Positions 26,827 through 36,840 are shown, counted from the stretch's first letter. The stretch is DNA of 64,000 bases from an uncultured Marinicella sp. (GCA_947502595.1 CANNAM010000003.1:1-64000); one strand, 5' to 3'. The notes: generated by a model not told the origin, from the letters alone. Program-made: numbers and translations.

Positions 26827-28737
26827 ATGAAATCACCTACAACTAAACTATTAACTTTGACTTTTGTGTTGTTTTTGGCCGCTTGCCAACCACACAAACC
26901 TGCAACAACACCTCAATCCATTGCGGATGACATTCAAACTTACACCGCTGAGGAGTTCTATCAAACCACTTCAGTGTTTGGTTCATCAATCAATCATGAC
27001 AACAGCGCAGTTTTAGTCAGCAGTGATGAAACCGGTATTTTTAACGCCTACCGGGTGCCCCTTGACGGCTCTGCAAAACAAGCACTGACCACTTCAACCA
27101 CTGAATCCATTTATGTCAACAGCTGGTTCCCCAATGACGATCGCATTTTATACAACGCCGATCAAGGTGGTGATGAGTTGGATCATGTTTATGTCCGCAA
27201 TCTGGATGGCAGCATCGTTGATTTAACCCCAGGAGATAATTTGAAGGCCCTGTTCACTGGCTGGCATCAGAATGATCAACAGTTTTTTATCGCCACCAAT
27301 GAGCGCGACCCTAAATTTTTCGACCTGTACCGATACCAGGTGGCTGATTACAGCCGTGAAATGGTTTACCAAAACAGTACCGGTTTTCAAATTGGCGCCA
27401 TCAGTCCAAACGGTCAATGGTTGGCCCTAAGCAAAACCAACAGCAATGCCGATTCAGATTTATACATCGTTGATTTAAACAGCCAAGACAAACAACCCAC
27501 AGTAATTGCTGGTCATGGTTATGATGACGTGGCTTTGAATGTATTTACCTTCACCCCTGACAGCCAACAACTCATTTACGGCAGCAATATGATGGGTGAG
27601 TTCAACCAAGCGGTGGTTTACGATTTAGCCACCCAAGCCCATGGATTGAGTTATTCAGCTGACTGGGATGTGAGCTTCAGCTATTTTTCTAAAGACGGTA
27701 AATACCGTGTCACTGGCATCAACCAAGACGCCCAAACAGTGCTTGATATCGAAAATACGACAACCGGCCAACCCATGCAGCTACCTGAATTACCAGCTGG
27801 TGATTTGCGCGGTGTTAACTTCAGTAAAGACTCAAGTTTAATGGTGTTTTACCTCAATTCAGACACTTCACCATCCAACCTTTATACCTACAACATGGGC
27901 GCTGATGCTGCGGTCAGACTGACCAATACCGGCAACCCCAACATCGATGAAAATAATTTGGTGGCCGGTGAGGTCAAGCGGTTCAAAAGTTTTGATGGTT
28001 TAGACATACCAGGTATTTTATATAAACCCAAACAAGCCAATACTCAAAAAGTACCTGCTATGATTTTTATTCATGGTGGGCCAGGCGGTCAATCACGTTT
28101 CGGCTACTCTGCTTTGACTCAACATTTAGTCAACAACGGTTATGCCATATTCAAAATCAACAACCGCGGTTCCAGCGGCTATGGCAAAACTTTTTTTCAC
28201 CTGGATGACAAAAAACATGGCGACCACGATTTAAAAGACGTGGTGTACAACAAAAAATACCTGCAAAGCCTGGATTGGGTGGATGCCGATAACATTGGTG
28301 TGATGGGTGGCAGTTATGGTGGTTACTTGACCATGGCAGCGATGGCCTACACCGATGAATTCAAAGTGGGTATCAATATATTTGGCGTTACTAACTGGGT
28401 GCGTACTTTGAAAAGCATCCCACCTTACTGGGAGTCATTCCGCAAATCCTTGTATGCTGAATTGGGTGACCCAGCAACCGATGAAGCACGTTTGTATGCC
28501 ATATCACCGGTTAACTTTGGTCACCAAGTAAAAAGTCCGGTGTTGGTGGTGCAAGGGGCCAATGACCCCAGGGTATTACAAATTGAAAGTGATGAGATGG
28601 TGGCAGCGATTCGACAAGCAGGCACCTATGTTGAATACCTGTTGTTTGATGATGAAGGCCATGGTTTCAGCAAGAAAGAAAACCGCATCGCAGCTTCGAA
28701 TAAATATTTAACGTTCCTGGATGAATTCCTGCAATAA
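26827..28737 (+). CDS. S9 family prolyl oligopeptidase-like lipoprotein
   Basis: The 636-residue serine peptidase carries a lipoprotein signal (LFLAACQP, Cys about 20), so it should be anchored in the periplasm or outer membrane. A seven-bladed WD40-like beta-propeller (about 40-370) precedes an alpha/beta hydrolase domain. The triad is Ser496 in GGSYGG, Asp580 in GANDPR and His612 in EGHGFS. The arrangement fits the dipeptidyl- or acylaminoacyl-peptidase branch of S9, which cleaves short peptides. It may complete digestion begun by secreted proteases. A strong terminator follows. Confidence 0.92.
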   Translation: MKSPTTKLLTLTFVLFLAACQPHKPATTPQSIADDIQTYTAEEFYQTTSVFGSSINHDNSAVLVSSDETGIFNAYRVPLDGSAKQALTTSTTESIYVNSWFPNDDRILYNADQGGDELDHVYVRNLDGSIVDLTPGDNLKALFTGWHQNDQQFFIATNERDPKFFDLYRYQVADYSREMVYQNSTGFQIGAISPNGQWLALSKTNSNADSDLYIVDLNSQDKQPTVIAGHGYDDVALNVFTFTPDSQQLIYGSNMMGEFNQAVVYDLATQAHGLSYSADWDVSFSYFSKDGKYRVTGINQDAQTVLDIENTTTGQPMQLPELPAGDLRGVNFSKDSSLMVFYLNSDTSPSNLYTYNMGADAAVRLTNTGNPNIDENNLVAGEVKRFKSFDGLDIPGILYKPKQANTQKVPAMIFIHGGPGGQSRFGYSALTQHLVNNGYAIFKINNRGSSGYGKTFFHLDDKKHGDHDLKDVVYNKKYLQSLDWVDADNIGVMGGSYGGYLTMAAMAYTDEFKVGINIFGVTNWVRTLKSIPPYWESFRKSLYAELGDPATDEARLYAISPVNFGHQVKSPVLVVQGANDPRVLQIESDEMVAAIRQAGTYVEYLLFDDEGHGFSKKENRIAASNKYLTFLDEFLQ

Positions 28738-28762
28738 TCCATACGAAGTGGCACAGACAAAG

Positions 28763-28788
28763 CAGGGTTTTTTTACCCTGTTTTTTTT
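28763..28788 (+). terminator. Rho-independent terminator after the S9 peptidase gene
   Basis: CAGGGT (28763-28768) pairs with ACCCTG (28775-28780) across a six-T loop, followed by eight T residues. It lies 25 bp after the peptidase stop and just before the convergent downstream gene. Confidence 0.88.
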
Positions 28789-28791
28789 AGG

Positions 28792-29235
28792 CTAAAAAAT
28801 CAACGCCAAGGCAATTAGCACGGCAAAAGCAAGTAACAATAATTTAACCACAGATGATTTATCTGGTACTGGCTTGTGGTTACTTTGTTGCTCCAGAATC
28901 AAACGCTGCATCAAATCATCAACGCCTTTTTCACTGGCTTTGACCTGTGGATCAAGTTGTGCCGAAGTTGGGTTGCCTTGCAATGGCTTGGCTTTGCTGC
29001 TCAAAACTGCTGAATGGCGCTGCTGATTTACACCTGTAGCGGGGTTGAATTGCGCGTCAGCAGTTGAATTGGGTTGTTTCACTGCTTTGACGTATTCTGC
29101 CTGCTTGATGTTTTCCAATAACTCAATCAGCAGTTTACGTTCTGCCCATGGCAAATTTCGCATGGCTGTAATGTCATCGGTTTTGAACTGATGGGTTTTG
29201 CCATTGATGGTAATTGTAATCTGGTCGTTTTGCAT
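28792..29235 (-). CDS. Hypothetical tail-anchored protein
   Basis: The 147-residue protein has a soluble N-terminus (about 1-55, ITITINGKTHQFKTDDI and NLPWAERKLLIELLENI), a polar Gln/Ser/Pro-rich middle, and a single hydrophobic helix at the extreme C-terminus (about 129-147). This topology predicts a tail-anchored inner-membrane protein facing the cytoplasm. I do not recognise a family. It is convergent with the S9 peptidase and 103 bp from the next gene on its strand. Confidence 0.68.
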   Translation of the reverse strand: MQNDQITITINGKTHQFKTDDITAMRNLPWAERKLLIELLENIKQAEYVKAVKQPNSTADAQFNPATGVNQQRHSAVLSSKAKPLQGNPTSAQLDPQVKASEKGVDDLMQRLILEQQSNHKPVPDKSSVVKLLLLAFAVLIALALIF

Positions 29236-29338
29236 ACTAACTACTTATTCTATCTATTCAATGGTAACTTGTGAACTGTTGATTGAGCTGCTTACATTCA
29301 AGCAACATACTTGAACCGCCTTAGCAAAAGGTTGTTTT

Positions 29339-29818
29339 TTAAGCCTTCACTTTCTTCCTGATATACAAAGTCTTCACTGCGGTGGCCACCAGATCACCAC
29401 TTTCATCAAATATTTCAACTGGGTATTCGGGCAAAAACTTGTCGCCATTGGCTGTTGCTGACTTGATTTCGTTGAGCATCTCATCGGTGACTTTCATGGT
29501 AGAACGAACGGTTCCTGTCCCAGGTTTGATAAAATCAATGTGCGCAGCTTTATCCCACACCACATAATCTTTACCTAATAACTTCATCAACATCAACATG
29601 TAATGCGGGTCAATCATGGCGTACAGTGAACCACCAAAGTGTGTACCTACTGCATTGCGGTTGTACCACCGCATGTGCATGGCTACCCTGACTTCATGCC
29701 AATCATCGGCGATGTATTCAATTTTGACACCAGCACCTAAATAAGGACCATACCAGTTCATCAAGCGTTGCATTTTTTTTGCTGTTTTGCTTTTACTTAC
29801 TCTGCTGAGAATTCCCAT
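29339..29818 (-). CDS. DUF4442 hotdog-fold thioesterase-like protein
   Basis: A 159-residue protein of the DUF4442 family, which adopts the hotdog fold of acyl-CoA thioesterases. The NAVGTHFGGSLYAMIDPHYMLML region (about 55-77) corresponds to the hotdog helix and its preceding loop, and KAAHIDFIKPGTGTV (about 90-104) to a core strand. Several members are linked to acyl-CoA or fatty acid metabolism, but the substrate is not known. It is divergent from the GNAT gene. Confidence 0.85.
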   Translation of the reverse strand: MGILSRVSKSKTAKKMQRLMNWYGPYLGAGVKIEYIADDWHEVRVAMHMRWYNRNAVGTHFGGSLYAMIDPHYMLMLMKLLGKDYVVWDKAAHIDFIKPGTGTVRSTMKVTDEMLNEIKSATANGDKFLPEYPVEIFDESGDLVATAVKTLYIRKKVKA

Positions 29819-29946
29819 ACTTATTCATTGAGCTTTTGTTAAGGGTTAAAATTAAGAAAACTTTAATTTTAAACATTAAAATGACACAAATCATTTTGAT
29901 GTTATGATTTAAAGACAACATTTTTTTCATCCATGTTAAACAATTT

Positions 29947-30417
29947 ATGTTTCATACAGTTATTCGACCGGCTAAACTTCAAGACTTACCCACTTTATTG
30001 GAATTTGAACAAAAAATCATTGCCACCGAGCGACCAATGGACCCTACTTTGATACAGGATCAAGTCATCAGCTATTATCCCATCAAAGCCTATATAGATG
30101 CCAGTGATACCGAGGTTTTGGTGGCATCTGAAAATGACCAAATTGTTGGCAGTATTTATGGTCAAATCCGGCCCAGAAAAGATTTTTTCCAAACCACACA
30201 CCTGGGTTATATTGGTTTTATGTACGTTAAAAATGCCTTTCGCGGTCAAGGAGTCAGCAAACTTTTGATTGAAGCAATCACTGCTTGGTTTCAGCAACGA
30301 GGCATCAAAGAAATCATCTTACATGTATATGCTAAAAACCCCAGGGCCATTCGTGCCTATGAAAAAGTGGGTTTTGAAAGTCACTTGATTGAAATGCGCC
30401 TTAACCCCAAAAAATAA
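29947..30417 (+). CDS. GNAT family N-acetyltransferase
   Basis: The 156-residue protein has the GNAT fold: VIRPAKLQDLPTLLEFE at the N-terminus, the beta4 strand GYIGFMYVKNAFRGQGVSKLL (about 92-112) carrying the acetyl-CoA pyrophosphate loop RGQGVSK, and the NPRAIRAYEKVGFE segment near the C-terminus. The acceptor cannot be told; RimI-like and small-molecule acetyltransferases share these marks. The DUF1329 gene starts 13 bp downstream, so the two may be cotranscribed. Confidence 0.9.
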   Translation: MFHTVIRPAKLQDLPTLLEFEQKIIATERPMDPTLIQDQVISYYPIKAYIDASDTEVLVASENDQIVGSIYGQIRPRKDFFQTTHLGYIGFMYVKNAFRGQGVSKLLIEAITAWFQQRGIKEIILHVYAKNPRAIRAYEKVGFESHLIEMRLNPKK

Positions 30418-30430
30418 AGAGACCACATTC

Positions 30431-31738
30431 ATGACCTCATTGAAAATACTTATAACCAGCCTGCTGTTGATAACCAGCATCTCTACCAGCGGCAAAGTCA
30501 CTGTTGAACAGGCTGTCCGATTAGAATCCGAACTAACACCTGTGGGTGCAACCAGAGTGGGTGATGCACAAAACGGTATTCCTAAATGGCAAGATGTCAG
30601 CCAAATTGATCTCAATGAACAACCCCTTTTTACCATCACTCATGACAATTACCAACAACATGTAGAACACTTAACAGCCGGTCAAATCGCACTGTTCAAA
30701 ACCTATCCACAAACTTTCATGATGCATATTTACCCCAGTCACCGCACTTTTGCTGCGCCTGATTGGGTCTACGCTAACACCAAAAAGAATGCTGTAACCG
30801 CTGAGTTAAACCAACCACAAACGGGCATCCTCAATGCCAGTGGTGGTATACCATTTCCCATCCCACAATCGGCCCTAGAGGTCTATTTCAACCATGTCGC
30901 CAGATGGCGAGGTCTGCAATTGGTCAATCATGCCAGCGATGCCAACGTCGGCGAAGACGGTGGATTTCAATTAACCAGCCGTGAGTCATTGATTCGTTTT
31001 GACTATTACCTGCAAGACAACCCCAATCCCAACCGCTTATTTTCCATGATTTCTAAAACCACAGCACCCGCTACCCGTTCGGGTAATGCTGGGCTGGTGC
31101 TTGAACCCTTGGATCAATTTCAAGAAGCACGCTCTGCCTGGACTTGGGACAAAGGCCGTCGCCGCGTTACCAGAGCACCCAACTTTTCTTATGACCAACC
31201 CATCAGTACCGCCAATGCACTGCGAACCGCGGATGACACTGATATGGTTAATGGCTCCCCTGACCGCTTTGATTGGCAGTTACTGCCGGCCAGGACTGTG
31301 TACATTCCGTATAACAATACCGCACTGGCCAGTCGCTCTTTGAAGTATGCAGACATCTTACAAGCTGGGCATTTGAACCCTGAACACACCCGCTATGAAA
31401 TGCACCGTGTTTGGGTGATTCGTGCCACTTTGAAAAGCACTTGGCGGCACCTCTATAGCCAACGTGATTTTTACCTCGATGCCGATTCTTGGTCAGTTGC
31501 CATTGCTGACCAATACGATAAACAAGGTCAGTTATACCGTGTAAGTATGGCTTATTTACAACAAGACCCTCAGATGCCAGGCACTTTTCCTGTGGTCACT
31601 GTGTTTCATGATCTGAACGGCAGAAAATACCACGCAATGGGGCTCCAAAATGAAGCCCCAAAAGCCAATGTTTATGATGCAGAGGTGGCCAAAGACAACC
31701 TCTTTACCCCCAACGGCTTAAAGCGATATGCCCAATAA
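30431..31738 (+). CDS. DUF1329 family secreted protein
   Basis: The 435-residue protein has a signal peptide ending near STSG. Family marks of DUF1329 include LTPVGATRVGDAQNGIPKW (about 28-46), FPIPQSALEVYFNHVARWRG (about 142-161), the RRVTRAPNFSYD segment and ARTVYIPYNN. The family has a LolB-like lipoprotein-carrier fold, usually sits in the periplasm and often accompanies outer-membrane or DUF1302 proteins; no DUF1302 gene is present here. The ATG at 30431 was chosen because it starts the signal peptide; a frame 42 bp longer would overlap the GNAT gene. Confidence 0.9.
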   Translation: MTSLKILITSLLLITSISTSGKVTVEQAVRLESELTPVGATRVGDAQNGIPKWQDVSQIDLNEQPLFTITHDNYQQHVEHLTAGQIALFKTYPQTFMMHIYPSHRTFAAPDWVYANTKKNAVTAELNQPQTGILNASGGIPFPIPQSALEVYFNHVARWRGLQLVNHASDANVGEDGGFQLTSRESLIRFDYYLQDNPNPNRLFSMISKTTAPATRSGNAGLVLEPLDQFQEARSAWTWDKGRRRVTRAPNFSYDQPISTANALRTADDTDMVNGSPDRFDWQLLPARTVYIPYNNTALASRSLKYADILQAGHLNPEHTRYEMHRVWVIRATLKSTWRHLYSQRDFYLDADSWSVAIADQYDKQGQLYRVSMAYLQQDPQMPGTFPVVTVFHDLNGRKYHAMGLQNEAPKANVYDAEVAKDNLFTPNGLKRYAQ

Positions 31739-31742
31739 ACAA

Positions 31743-32312
31743 TCACTCAAAACCACTCATGAACAGCGTATCTGCAAACACAAAGACATCATCCCACAAC
31801 ACATAAGCTTCATCCGCGCTACCAGCACCGCCAACTGAAAGCGTCAGCCATAAGGTGCTGTAACTCGACTCATCAGGTGCTTTGATTTCAGCATACATGG
31901 CTTGCCAAGTCCCTTGTGGAAATGGCACTATTTCGTTGCTGATGAAATCCTGAGCAATTAAATTGTCACCTATATCATACCAATACACCAGTACATCCGC
32001 ATAATTAGCGGCACTGCTTGTCGGGATTTTGGCAGACACAGCCACTTCATAAGTATATCCAGGAATGACTGTAATAGGCTCAGATGCAGCCCATCTGAAA
32101 GCATTGTTATTGATGATAAAGCCAAACCTGAAACTGCCATTGCCTGATATCGATGCACCATCATCGCTGACCCAATTGGCATTATTAAAATTATAATCCC
32201 AACCATCGATATTCGCATCAAAGTCGCCATTAGTGACTAAGTTCTGGGCGTTGATGCCGGCAAAGGGAGTCATGCAAAACATCAAAATAATTGTTGTCGT
32301 GATCTTTTTCAT
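31743..32312 (-). CDS. Secreted carbohydrate-binding-module-like protein with C-terminal tag
   Basis: The 189-residue protein has a signal peptide ending at GINAQ. The mature part starts NLVTNGDFDANIDGWDYN, the hallmark opening of CBM4/9-like jelly-roll modules, and continues with GNGSFRFGF and PGYTYEVAVSAKI. It consists of this single domain and ends D-T-L-F-M-S-G-F-E. Sugar binding is possible but no catalytic domain is attached. The gene starts 5 bp after the beta-helix gene stop and probably forms an operon with it. Confidence 0.82.
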   Translation of the reverse strand: MKKITTTIILMFCMTPFAGINAQNLVTNGDFDANIDGWDYNFNNANWVSDDGASISGNGSFRFGFIINNNAFRWAASEPITVIPGYTYEVAVSAKIPTSSAANYADVLVYWYDIGDNLIAQDFISNEIVPFPQGTWQAMYAEIKAPDESSYSTLWLTLSVGGAGSADEAYVLWDDVFVFADTLFMSGFE

Positions 32313-32317
32313 TGCTT

Positions 32318-34558
32318 TTATTCTCCCTCAAAACCATCTTTGAAGATTAAATCCACTTCACCAAATTGAAACTTGGGCGCCATTTCTGAAGTGTTGCTGT
32401 CTCCATCCAAAGCTGTGGCAGTTAAATACCCTCCCATTGCAGCCCCTGTGAAATTAACGGTAAATGTTTTCAGGGCATTGGGCGTGGTGTAATTGGTATC
32501 AGTGGTAAGAAAATACCTGCCCTGTGCCACCTCATCCACAGCGCTCCAATAAAAATCAATGTTCATGGGATAAGTAGCTGCACTTGAGTTTGAGTCAACT
32601 CTATAACTGATGGTTAAGGTCGGTGGAACCGCCATTTGATCAAAGATAACGGCTTCTATTACAGGCGTGTTTTGTAAACGATTGTCACCTTCATCGAAGT
32701 CACCTGGATCATTATCGGTTATTCCATCGTCACCAAGTTCAATGCCGAGTCGGCCATTGTTATACATATAGTTTTGATAAATAGCGATGCCTTCAGAGTC
32801 GTTCACCACTGAAATACCATCGCCGCCATTGTTGGCAATGTGATTTCGCCACACCGAAGCATTGATTGCACTGGCAACAATAATTCCTGAAACATCATTC
32901 CCAATGTTCGACTCATCAGGTGCCACACCTATGTAATTATGATGAATTTGTTGAACATTCACATCACCAATTAAATACACACCTGTACCGCCATTGTCAC
33001 CAATGATGTTGTTGTTGATTTCTAGACCTGATCCTTCATTAAAAATCACCATACCACTTTGGCTGTTACCAATTTTCCGAAACGAATCATCGACACCAAT
33101 GTGATTATAGGCCACCCGAATATTTTTGCCATTAACCTGTATACCTGACAAGCCATTGCCACCTATAAAGTTTGGGTTGATTTCTGATCCTATGATGCTG
33201 TTGTCGCCAACCACAAATACACCTACTCCCACGTTAGGTTCTGCACTAGGTCCATTAATTGAGTTGACAAAACCCACTTGGTTACCAACTACAGTGGTGT
33301 TATTACCTGACACAAAAATACCATGGCCAAGACCTTCAGAATTGATGACCCTGTTGTTTTGAATCAAATTGGTGTTACCGTTGGTGGTGATGCCTACGTC
33401 ATTCCCAGAACGCAGCAAAGCAGATATATTACCGGCACTACCAATGGTGTTATTAATGATGAAATTATTGTCACCAGAGTTGATGGTCGATAGACCAACT
33501 CGAATTCCTGCGCCAACATGTTCATAGATTTTGTTGCTGGCATTGCCATTGTTGCCAATGAAGTTCAGTTCACCATAGACCAACACACCATCACCTTCGC
33601 TGTTAATGAAAGAACCTGTTTCTCCTTTGCCCAGTTGGTTGCTGTAGACTCGGTTGTTGTCGCCATCTATACGCATGCCACCACTGTCGTTGGCGGCCAA
33701 AAAATTACCCGCCAGTGAATTGTTGATGAAGTCCCCAATTTGGTTGTTGTTACCTGACATGTCGATACCAAATAAATCATTGCCTCGATCGCTGGTACCT
33801 GAAGCAGCCAAGCCAATTAAGTTGGCATTGACCGTATTGTCATTGGAATTAAACAAACGAATACCTGAACCACCATTGGCAGAAATGACATTGCCTAAGC
33901 TGACAAAATGCGTACCACTGCTGTGTCTTGTTTTGCCGATATGATGGCCATCGGTAATCACTGCATTGATACCATGTGCGCCATTGCCAGCCGGGGTGCC
34001 ATCAGGGTGTATGCCGATGTAAGATCGATTGACTGAAATGTTGTCAGCACCTAATGCCATGACCACGCCATCACTGGGGAAATTGATTATACCCAACGCA
34101 GATACCACACCACCTGAGGCACCGGCCCCAGAAAACAAAAAGCCATTACCAGAACTCAGTTGACTGCCATCAATGGTAAATTGTGGCGGTGCATCTCGTA
34201 ATAAAGTGGCGGTAGAATTGTAAGCAGTGATGCCATAGCCCAAAATAAACACCTGGGTGCTGATCACCGGTAATGGCCCTTCGTTTGCATCCAGCACCAA
34301 AATGGCATCCACAAAGGTACTGGCAAACAGGATCACATCGGCACCAGCCAATGCATTTGCCTCCTCTATGGCAGCACGCAATGTACAATCCCCTAAGGCA
34401 TCACTACAAACGCCATCACCTGGGTTGGCATCGTGCGCATCGGCATCATCCGCTGCAATATTGACTGTGAAATTAGCTGCCTGTACTGGCGCAGTGAAGT
34501 TTACAAGCAGCAGACCCATTGAGATCAGTCCGATGTATGATAAAGATTTAATGTTCAT
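32318..34558 (-). CDS. Secreted CSLREA-domain right-handed beta-helix protein
   Basis: The 746-residue protein has a signal peptide ending near PVQAA and an N-terminal CSLREA-type segment, here CTLRAAIEEANALAGAD (about 58-74). The body (about 100-640) contains many N-x-I-x-x-N-x-G repeats such as NVISANGGSGI and NNIIGDNGGTGVYL, typical of a NosD/pectate-lyase-like parallel beta-helix. It ends D-L-I-F-K-D-G-F-E-G-E, a tag shared with neighbouring exoproteins. Enzymatic function, if any, is unknown. Confidence 0.85.
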   Translation of the reverse strand: MNIKSLSYIGLISMGLLLVNFTAPVQAANFTVNIAADDADAHDANPGDGVCSDALGDCTLRAAIEEANALAGADVILFASTFVDAILVLDANEGPLPVISTQVFILGYGITAYNSTATLLRDAPPQFTIDGSQLSSGNGFLFSGAGASGGVVSALGIINFPSDGVVMALGADNISVNRSYIGIHPDGTPAGNGAHGINAVITDGHHIGKTRHSSGTHFVSLGNVISANGGSGIRLFNSNDNTVNANLIGLAASGTSDRGNDLFGIDMSGNNNQIGDFINNSLAGNFLAANDSGGMRIDGDNNRVYSNQLGKGETGSFINSEGDGVLVYGELNFIGNNGNASNKIYEHVGAGIRVGLSTINSGDNNFIINNTIGSAGNISALLRSGNDVGITTNGNTNLIQNNRVINSEGLGHGIFVSGNNTTVVGNQVGFVNSINGPSAEPNVGVGVFVVGDNSIIGSEINPNFIGGNGLSGIQVNGKNIRVAYNHIGVDDSFRKIGNSQSGMVIFNEGSGLEINNNIIGDNGGTGVYLIGDVNVQQIHHNYIGVAPDESNIGNDVSGIIVASAINASVWRNHIANNGGDGISVVNDSEGIAIYQNYMYNNGRLGIELGDDGITDNDPGDFDEGDNRLQNTPVIEAVIFDQMAVPPTLTISYRVDSNSSAATYPMNIDFYWSAVDEVAQGRYFLTTDTNYTTPNALKTFTVNFTGAAMGGYLTATALDGDSNTSEMAPKFQFGEVDLIFKDGFEGE

Positions 34559-34768
34559 AAGTTACTCCGTATAAGTTTTGCAGCTGATATTTCAGCCTTG
34601 CAAAACCACATACGCAGTTAAACCACAAAGTGTGCCAATTATTTTTTCTGACTCGCTGATACCATCTGTATCAGCCACCCCATCATGCTAAAACCAACCG
34701 TTTAAAATGGGCCTCAACTCGTGAGTCGTTATTGGGTACTTATCTGTAAATTAGGACCTGCCCAATGC

Positions 34769-35782
34769 TCAGTCATCGCTGAATGGCTTCGGCGCTGTGA
34801 TTGTGTAACCTGCAGCTTCAAAGTCATTCAATATACTGTCATCACTCAACAGTTGTGAGATTGGCCACAGTGCGAAAGTGGATGTGTTGTTGGCCAATGC
34901 CGACTTGGCAGCATCTAACCACCGTGTGCGCAAACGTAAGCGCACGTCTGTTATACCAACTTCTTCAGCCAATTCAGAGTTCAACCAGGCAGCATTACAT
35001 GCCTGGCCGTCATCGACATAGGGCAGTGCTTTGATGGTTGCAATGTCACCAAAAGACCAAGCAATGGCCCGCTTTTGCATCGCATCCAGGTCGTTCTCTA
35101 TTCTTTCCATGGTTTTGGCGAAACATTCCAGGTCATTGATTTCAGTGGTTTTGAATTTTTTTAATTTGGCTTTAGGGTCTTCTAAATTAATTTCTATCGA
35201 AGGTATCAACAATTCAAGTTGGCTTCTTTTTGCTGCTTTTCTTACCTTTTTAGTCACCCCTGTGTCGTTGCTCATACCATGCTTTTTCAAAGCTTTATTG
35301 AACAGCTTATAACTGGCAAAAATAGGGCGGCTTTTTTCAATGCTGCGGTTATGACCCAAGTATTGTTTTTTCAGTAGCACCCAACGCGCATAAAGATCCG
35401 CAGGCAACACCTCTATCAACTTTTGCTTGTTGGGGTTTTTCTTGATACCAAAAACTGATGTTGCCAAAGAAAGTTTCTTGAAGAACCCAAGCTCTTTAAG
35501 ACTCACAGTGAACCTGGGTGGTAACAACAAAACTTGTGATGTTTGGATTACTTGCTCTATGGGTTTAAAGTTCCAATCCATCTTTTTTGGTAAGGGCGAT
35601 AAAGTGCCTAATACCCACAGGGTATTTTCACCGTTTGATACCTTCCACAAATCCGGACCTGGTACCGTACCGGTAACCACTATTTTGTGCAACGCTGGAA
35701 TCGATGACTTATTTTTGCCATACAGGGCCGTGGAGATGGTGCTCAAAGGTAAAGTCAAAACAAGCAAAAACAATAAACGCAT
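34769..35782 (-). CDS. TraB/GumN family protein
   Basis: The 337-residue protein has a signal peptide (about 1-22). The TraB/GumN pattern starts with LWKVSNGENTLWVLGTLSPL (about 46-65) and includes QTSQVLLLPPR near 89-99 and the C-terminal LRTRWLDAAKSAL segment. In the usual family the GxxH and ExD-type residues form a metalloprotease-like site. Here the motif G-T-x-H reads G-T-L-S, so the His is missing and catalytic activity is doubtful. It is on the same strand as, and 210 bp upstream of, the beta-helix gene. Confidence 0.82.
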   Translation of the reverse strand: MRLLFLLVLTLPLSTISTALYGKNKSSIPALHKIVVTGTVPGPDLWKVSNGENTLWVLGTLSPLPKKMDWNFKPIEQVIQTSQVLLLPPRFTVSLKELGFFKKLSLATSVFGIKKNPNKQKLIEVLPADLYARWVLLKKQYLGHNRSIEKSRPIFASYKLFNKALKKHGMSNDTGVTKKVRKAAKRSQLELLIPSIEINLEDPKAKLKKFKTTEINDLECFAKTMERIENDLDAMQKRAIAWSFGDIATIKALPYVDDGQACNAAWLNSELAEEVGITDVRLRLRTRWLDAAKSALANNTSTFALWPISQLLSDDSILNDFEAAGYTITAPKPFSDD

Positions 35783-35952
35783 ACATTACTACCATGGTAT
35801 AAATCTTCTTCGGATGATCAGTTTAATTCATCTATTGAAGCCAGTTGTTAAAAACCTATTACTGAACTGACACTATGCAATCAGCAAAATTGTATGAATG
35901 TAGCAATGTTTATTGGGCAAGTATTGGGTATTGACTCGGCACAATGAAGGAA

Positions 35953-35978
35953 ACAGCAACTGGTCCATCAGTTGCTGT
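35953..35978 (-). terminator. Probable terminator of the fghA operon
   Basis: ACAGCAACTG and CAGTTGCTGT form a perfect 10-bp stem with a six-base loop, 26 bp after the fghA stop. On the minus strand it is followed by TTCCTT, a modest T tract. Confidence 0.65.
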
Positions 35979-36003
35979 GATACCAGCTAATTACTGGAGA
36001 AAC

Positions 36004-36840
36004 TTAACTGAGGTGAGTTGCATGGAACCGCAGGTGTTGTTCAATGAAGCTGGCGATAAAATAGTAACTGTGGTCATAGCCTGGGTGGAGGTTTAACTCC
36101 AATGGGTAACCACTGGCCTTACCGGCGGCCACCAACAATTCAGGTTTTAGCTGCTCAGTCAAGAAATCATCGGCTTCACCTTGGTCAACCAGCGCCGGAA
36201 CAAATTGAGTTGCCTTACGCATTAACTCGCTGGCATCGTAATTTGACCACTGCTGCTTATCATCACCTAGGTAAGCGCTGAAAGCCTTTTGACCCCAAGG
36301 GCAATTCATGGGGTTCGATATGGGGCTGAAAGCAGACACCGATGTGTACCGTTCTGGATTACGCAGGGCAATCACCAACGCACCCAGCCCACCCATAGAA
36401 TGACCAGCAATGGCCCGTTTATCGGTCACTGGGAAATTGGCTTCTATAAGTTCAGGTAGTTCACTGACGATGTAATCATACATGTGATAATGCGCATCCC
36501 ATGGTGTTTGGGTTGCGTTCAAATAAAAGCCTGCGCCTTGGCCCAAATCATAGCCTTCATCATCGGCTACATCTTCGCCCCTTGGGCTGGTATCCGGAAC
36601 CACCAGGGCCACGCCTAATTCAGCCGCTATCCCTTGAGCACCTGCTTTTTGCATGAAGTTTTCATCGGTACAAGTCAGTCCAGAAAGCCAGTACAGCACC
36701 GGTACTTTTTGTCCTTTTTCTACTTGTGGCGGTAAGTAAACAGCAAACCGCATATTACAATTCAATACTTTTGATTGGTGGCTGTACTGTTTATGCCAAC
36801 CAGCAAAAACTTTATTTGCACTTAATTTTTTAATTGTCAT
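36004..36840 (-). CDS. fghA: S-formylglutathione hydrolase
   Basis: FghA hydrolyses S-formylglutathione to formate and glutathione, the second step of glutathione-dependent formaldehyde detoxification. The 278-residue protein is an esterase-D alpha/beta hydrolase with [13 protein letters not shown] (about 49-61), the nucleophile in AGHSMGGLG, Asp in QGEADDFL and His in GYDHSYYF. It follows the class III alcohol dehydrogenase gene by 66 bp, its normal partner, and a terminator follows it. Confidence 0.95.
   Translation of the reverse strand: MTIKKLSANKVFAGWHKQYSHQSKVLNCNMRFAVYLPPQVEKGQKVPVLYWLSGLTCTDENFMQKAGAQGIAAELGVALVVPDTSPRGEDVADDEGYDLGQGAGFYLNATQTPWDAHYHMYDYIVSELPELIEANFPVTDKRAIAGHSMGGLGALVIALRNPERYTSVSAFSPISNPMNCPWGQKAFSAYLGDDKQQWSNYDASELMRKATQFVPALVDQGEADDFLTEQLKPELLVAAGKASGYPLELNLHPGYDHSYYFIASFIEQHLRFHATHLS

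Noticed and set aside
34656-34674. Hairpin CTGATAC/GTATCAG as terminator of the TraB/GumN gene
   Set aside because: A perfect but short 7-bp repeat without a T tract on the relevant strand; too weak to call.
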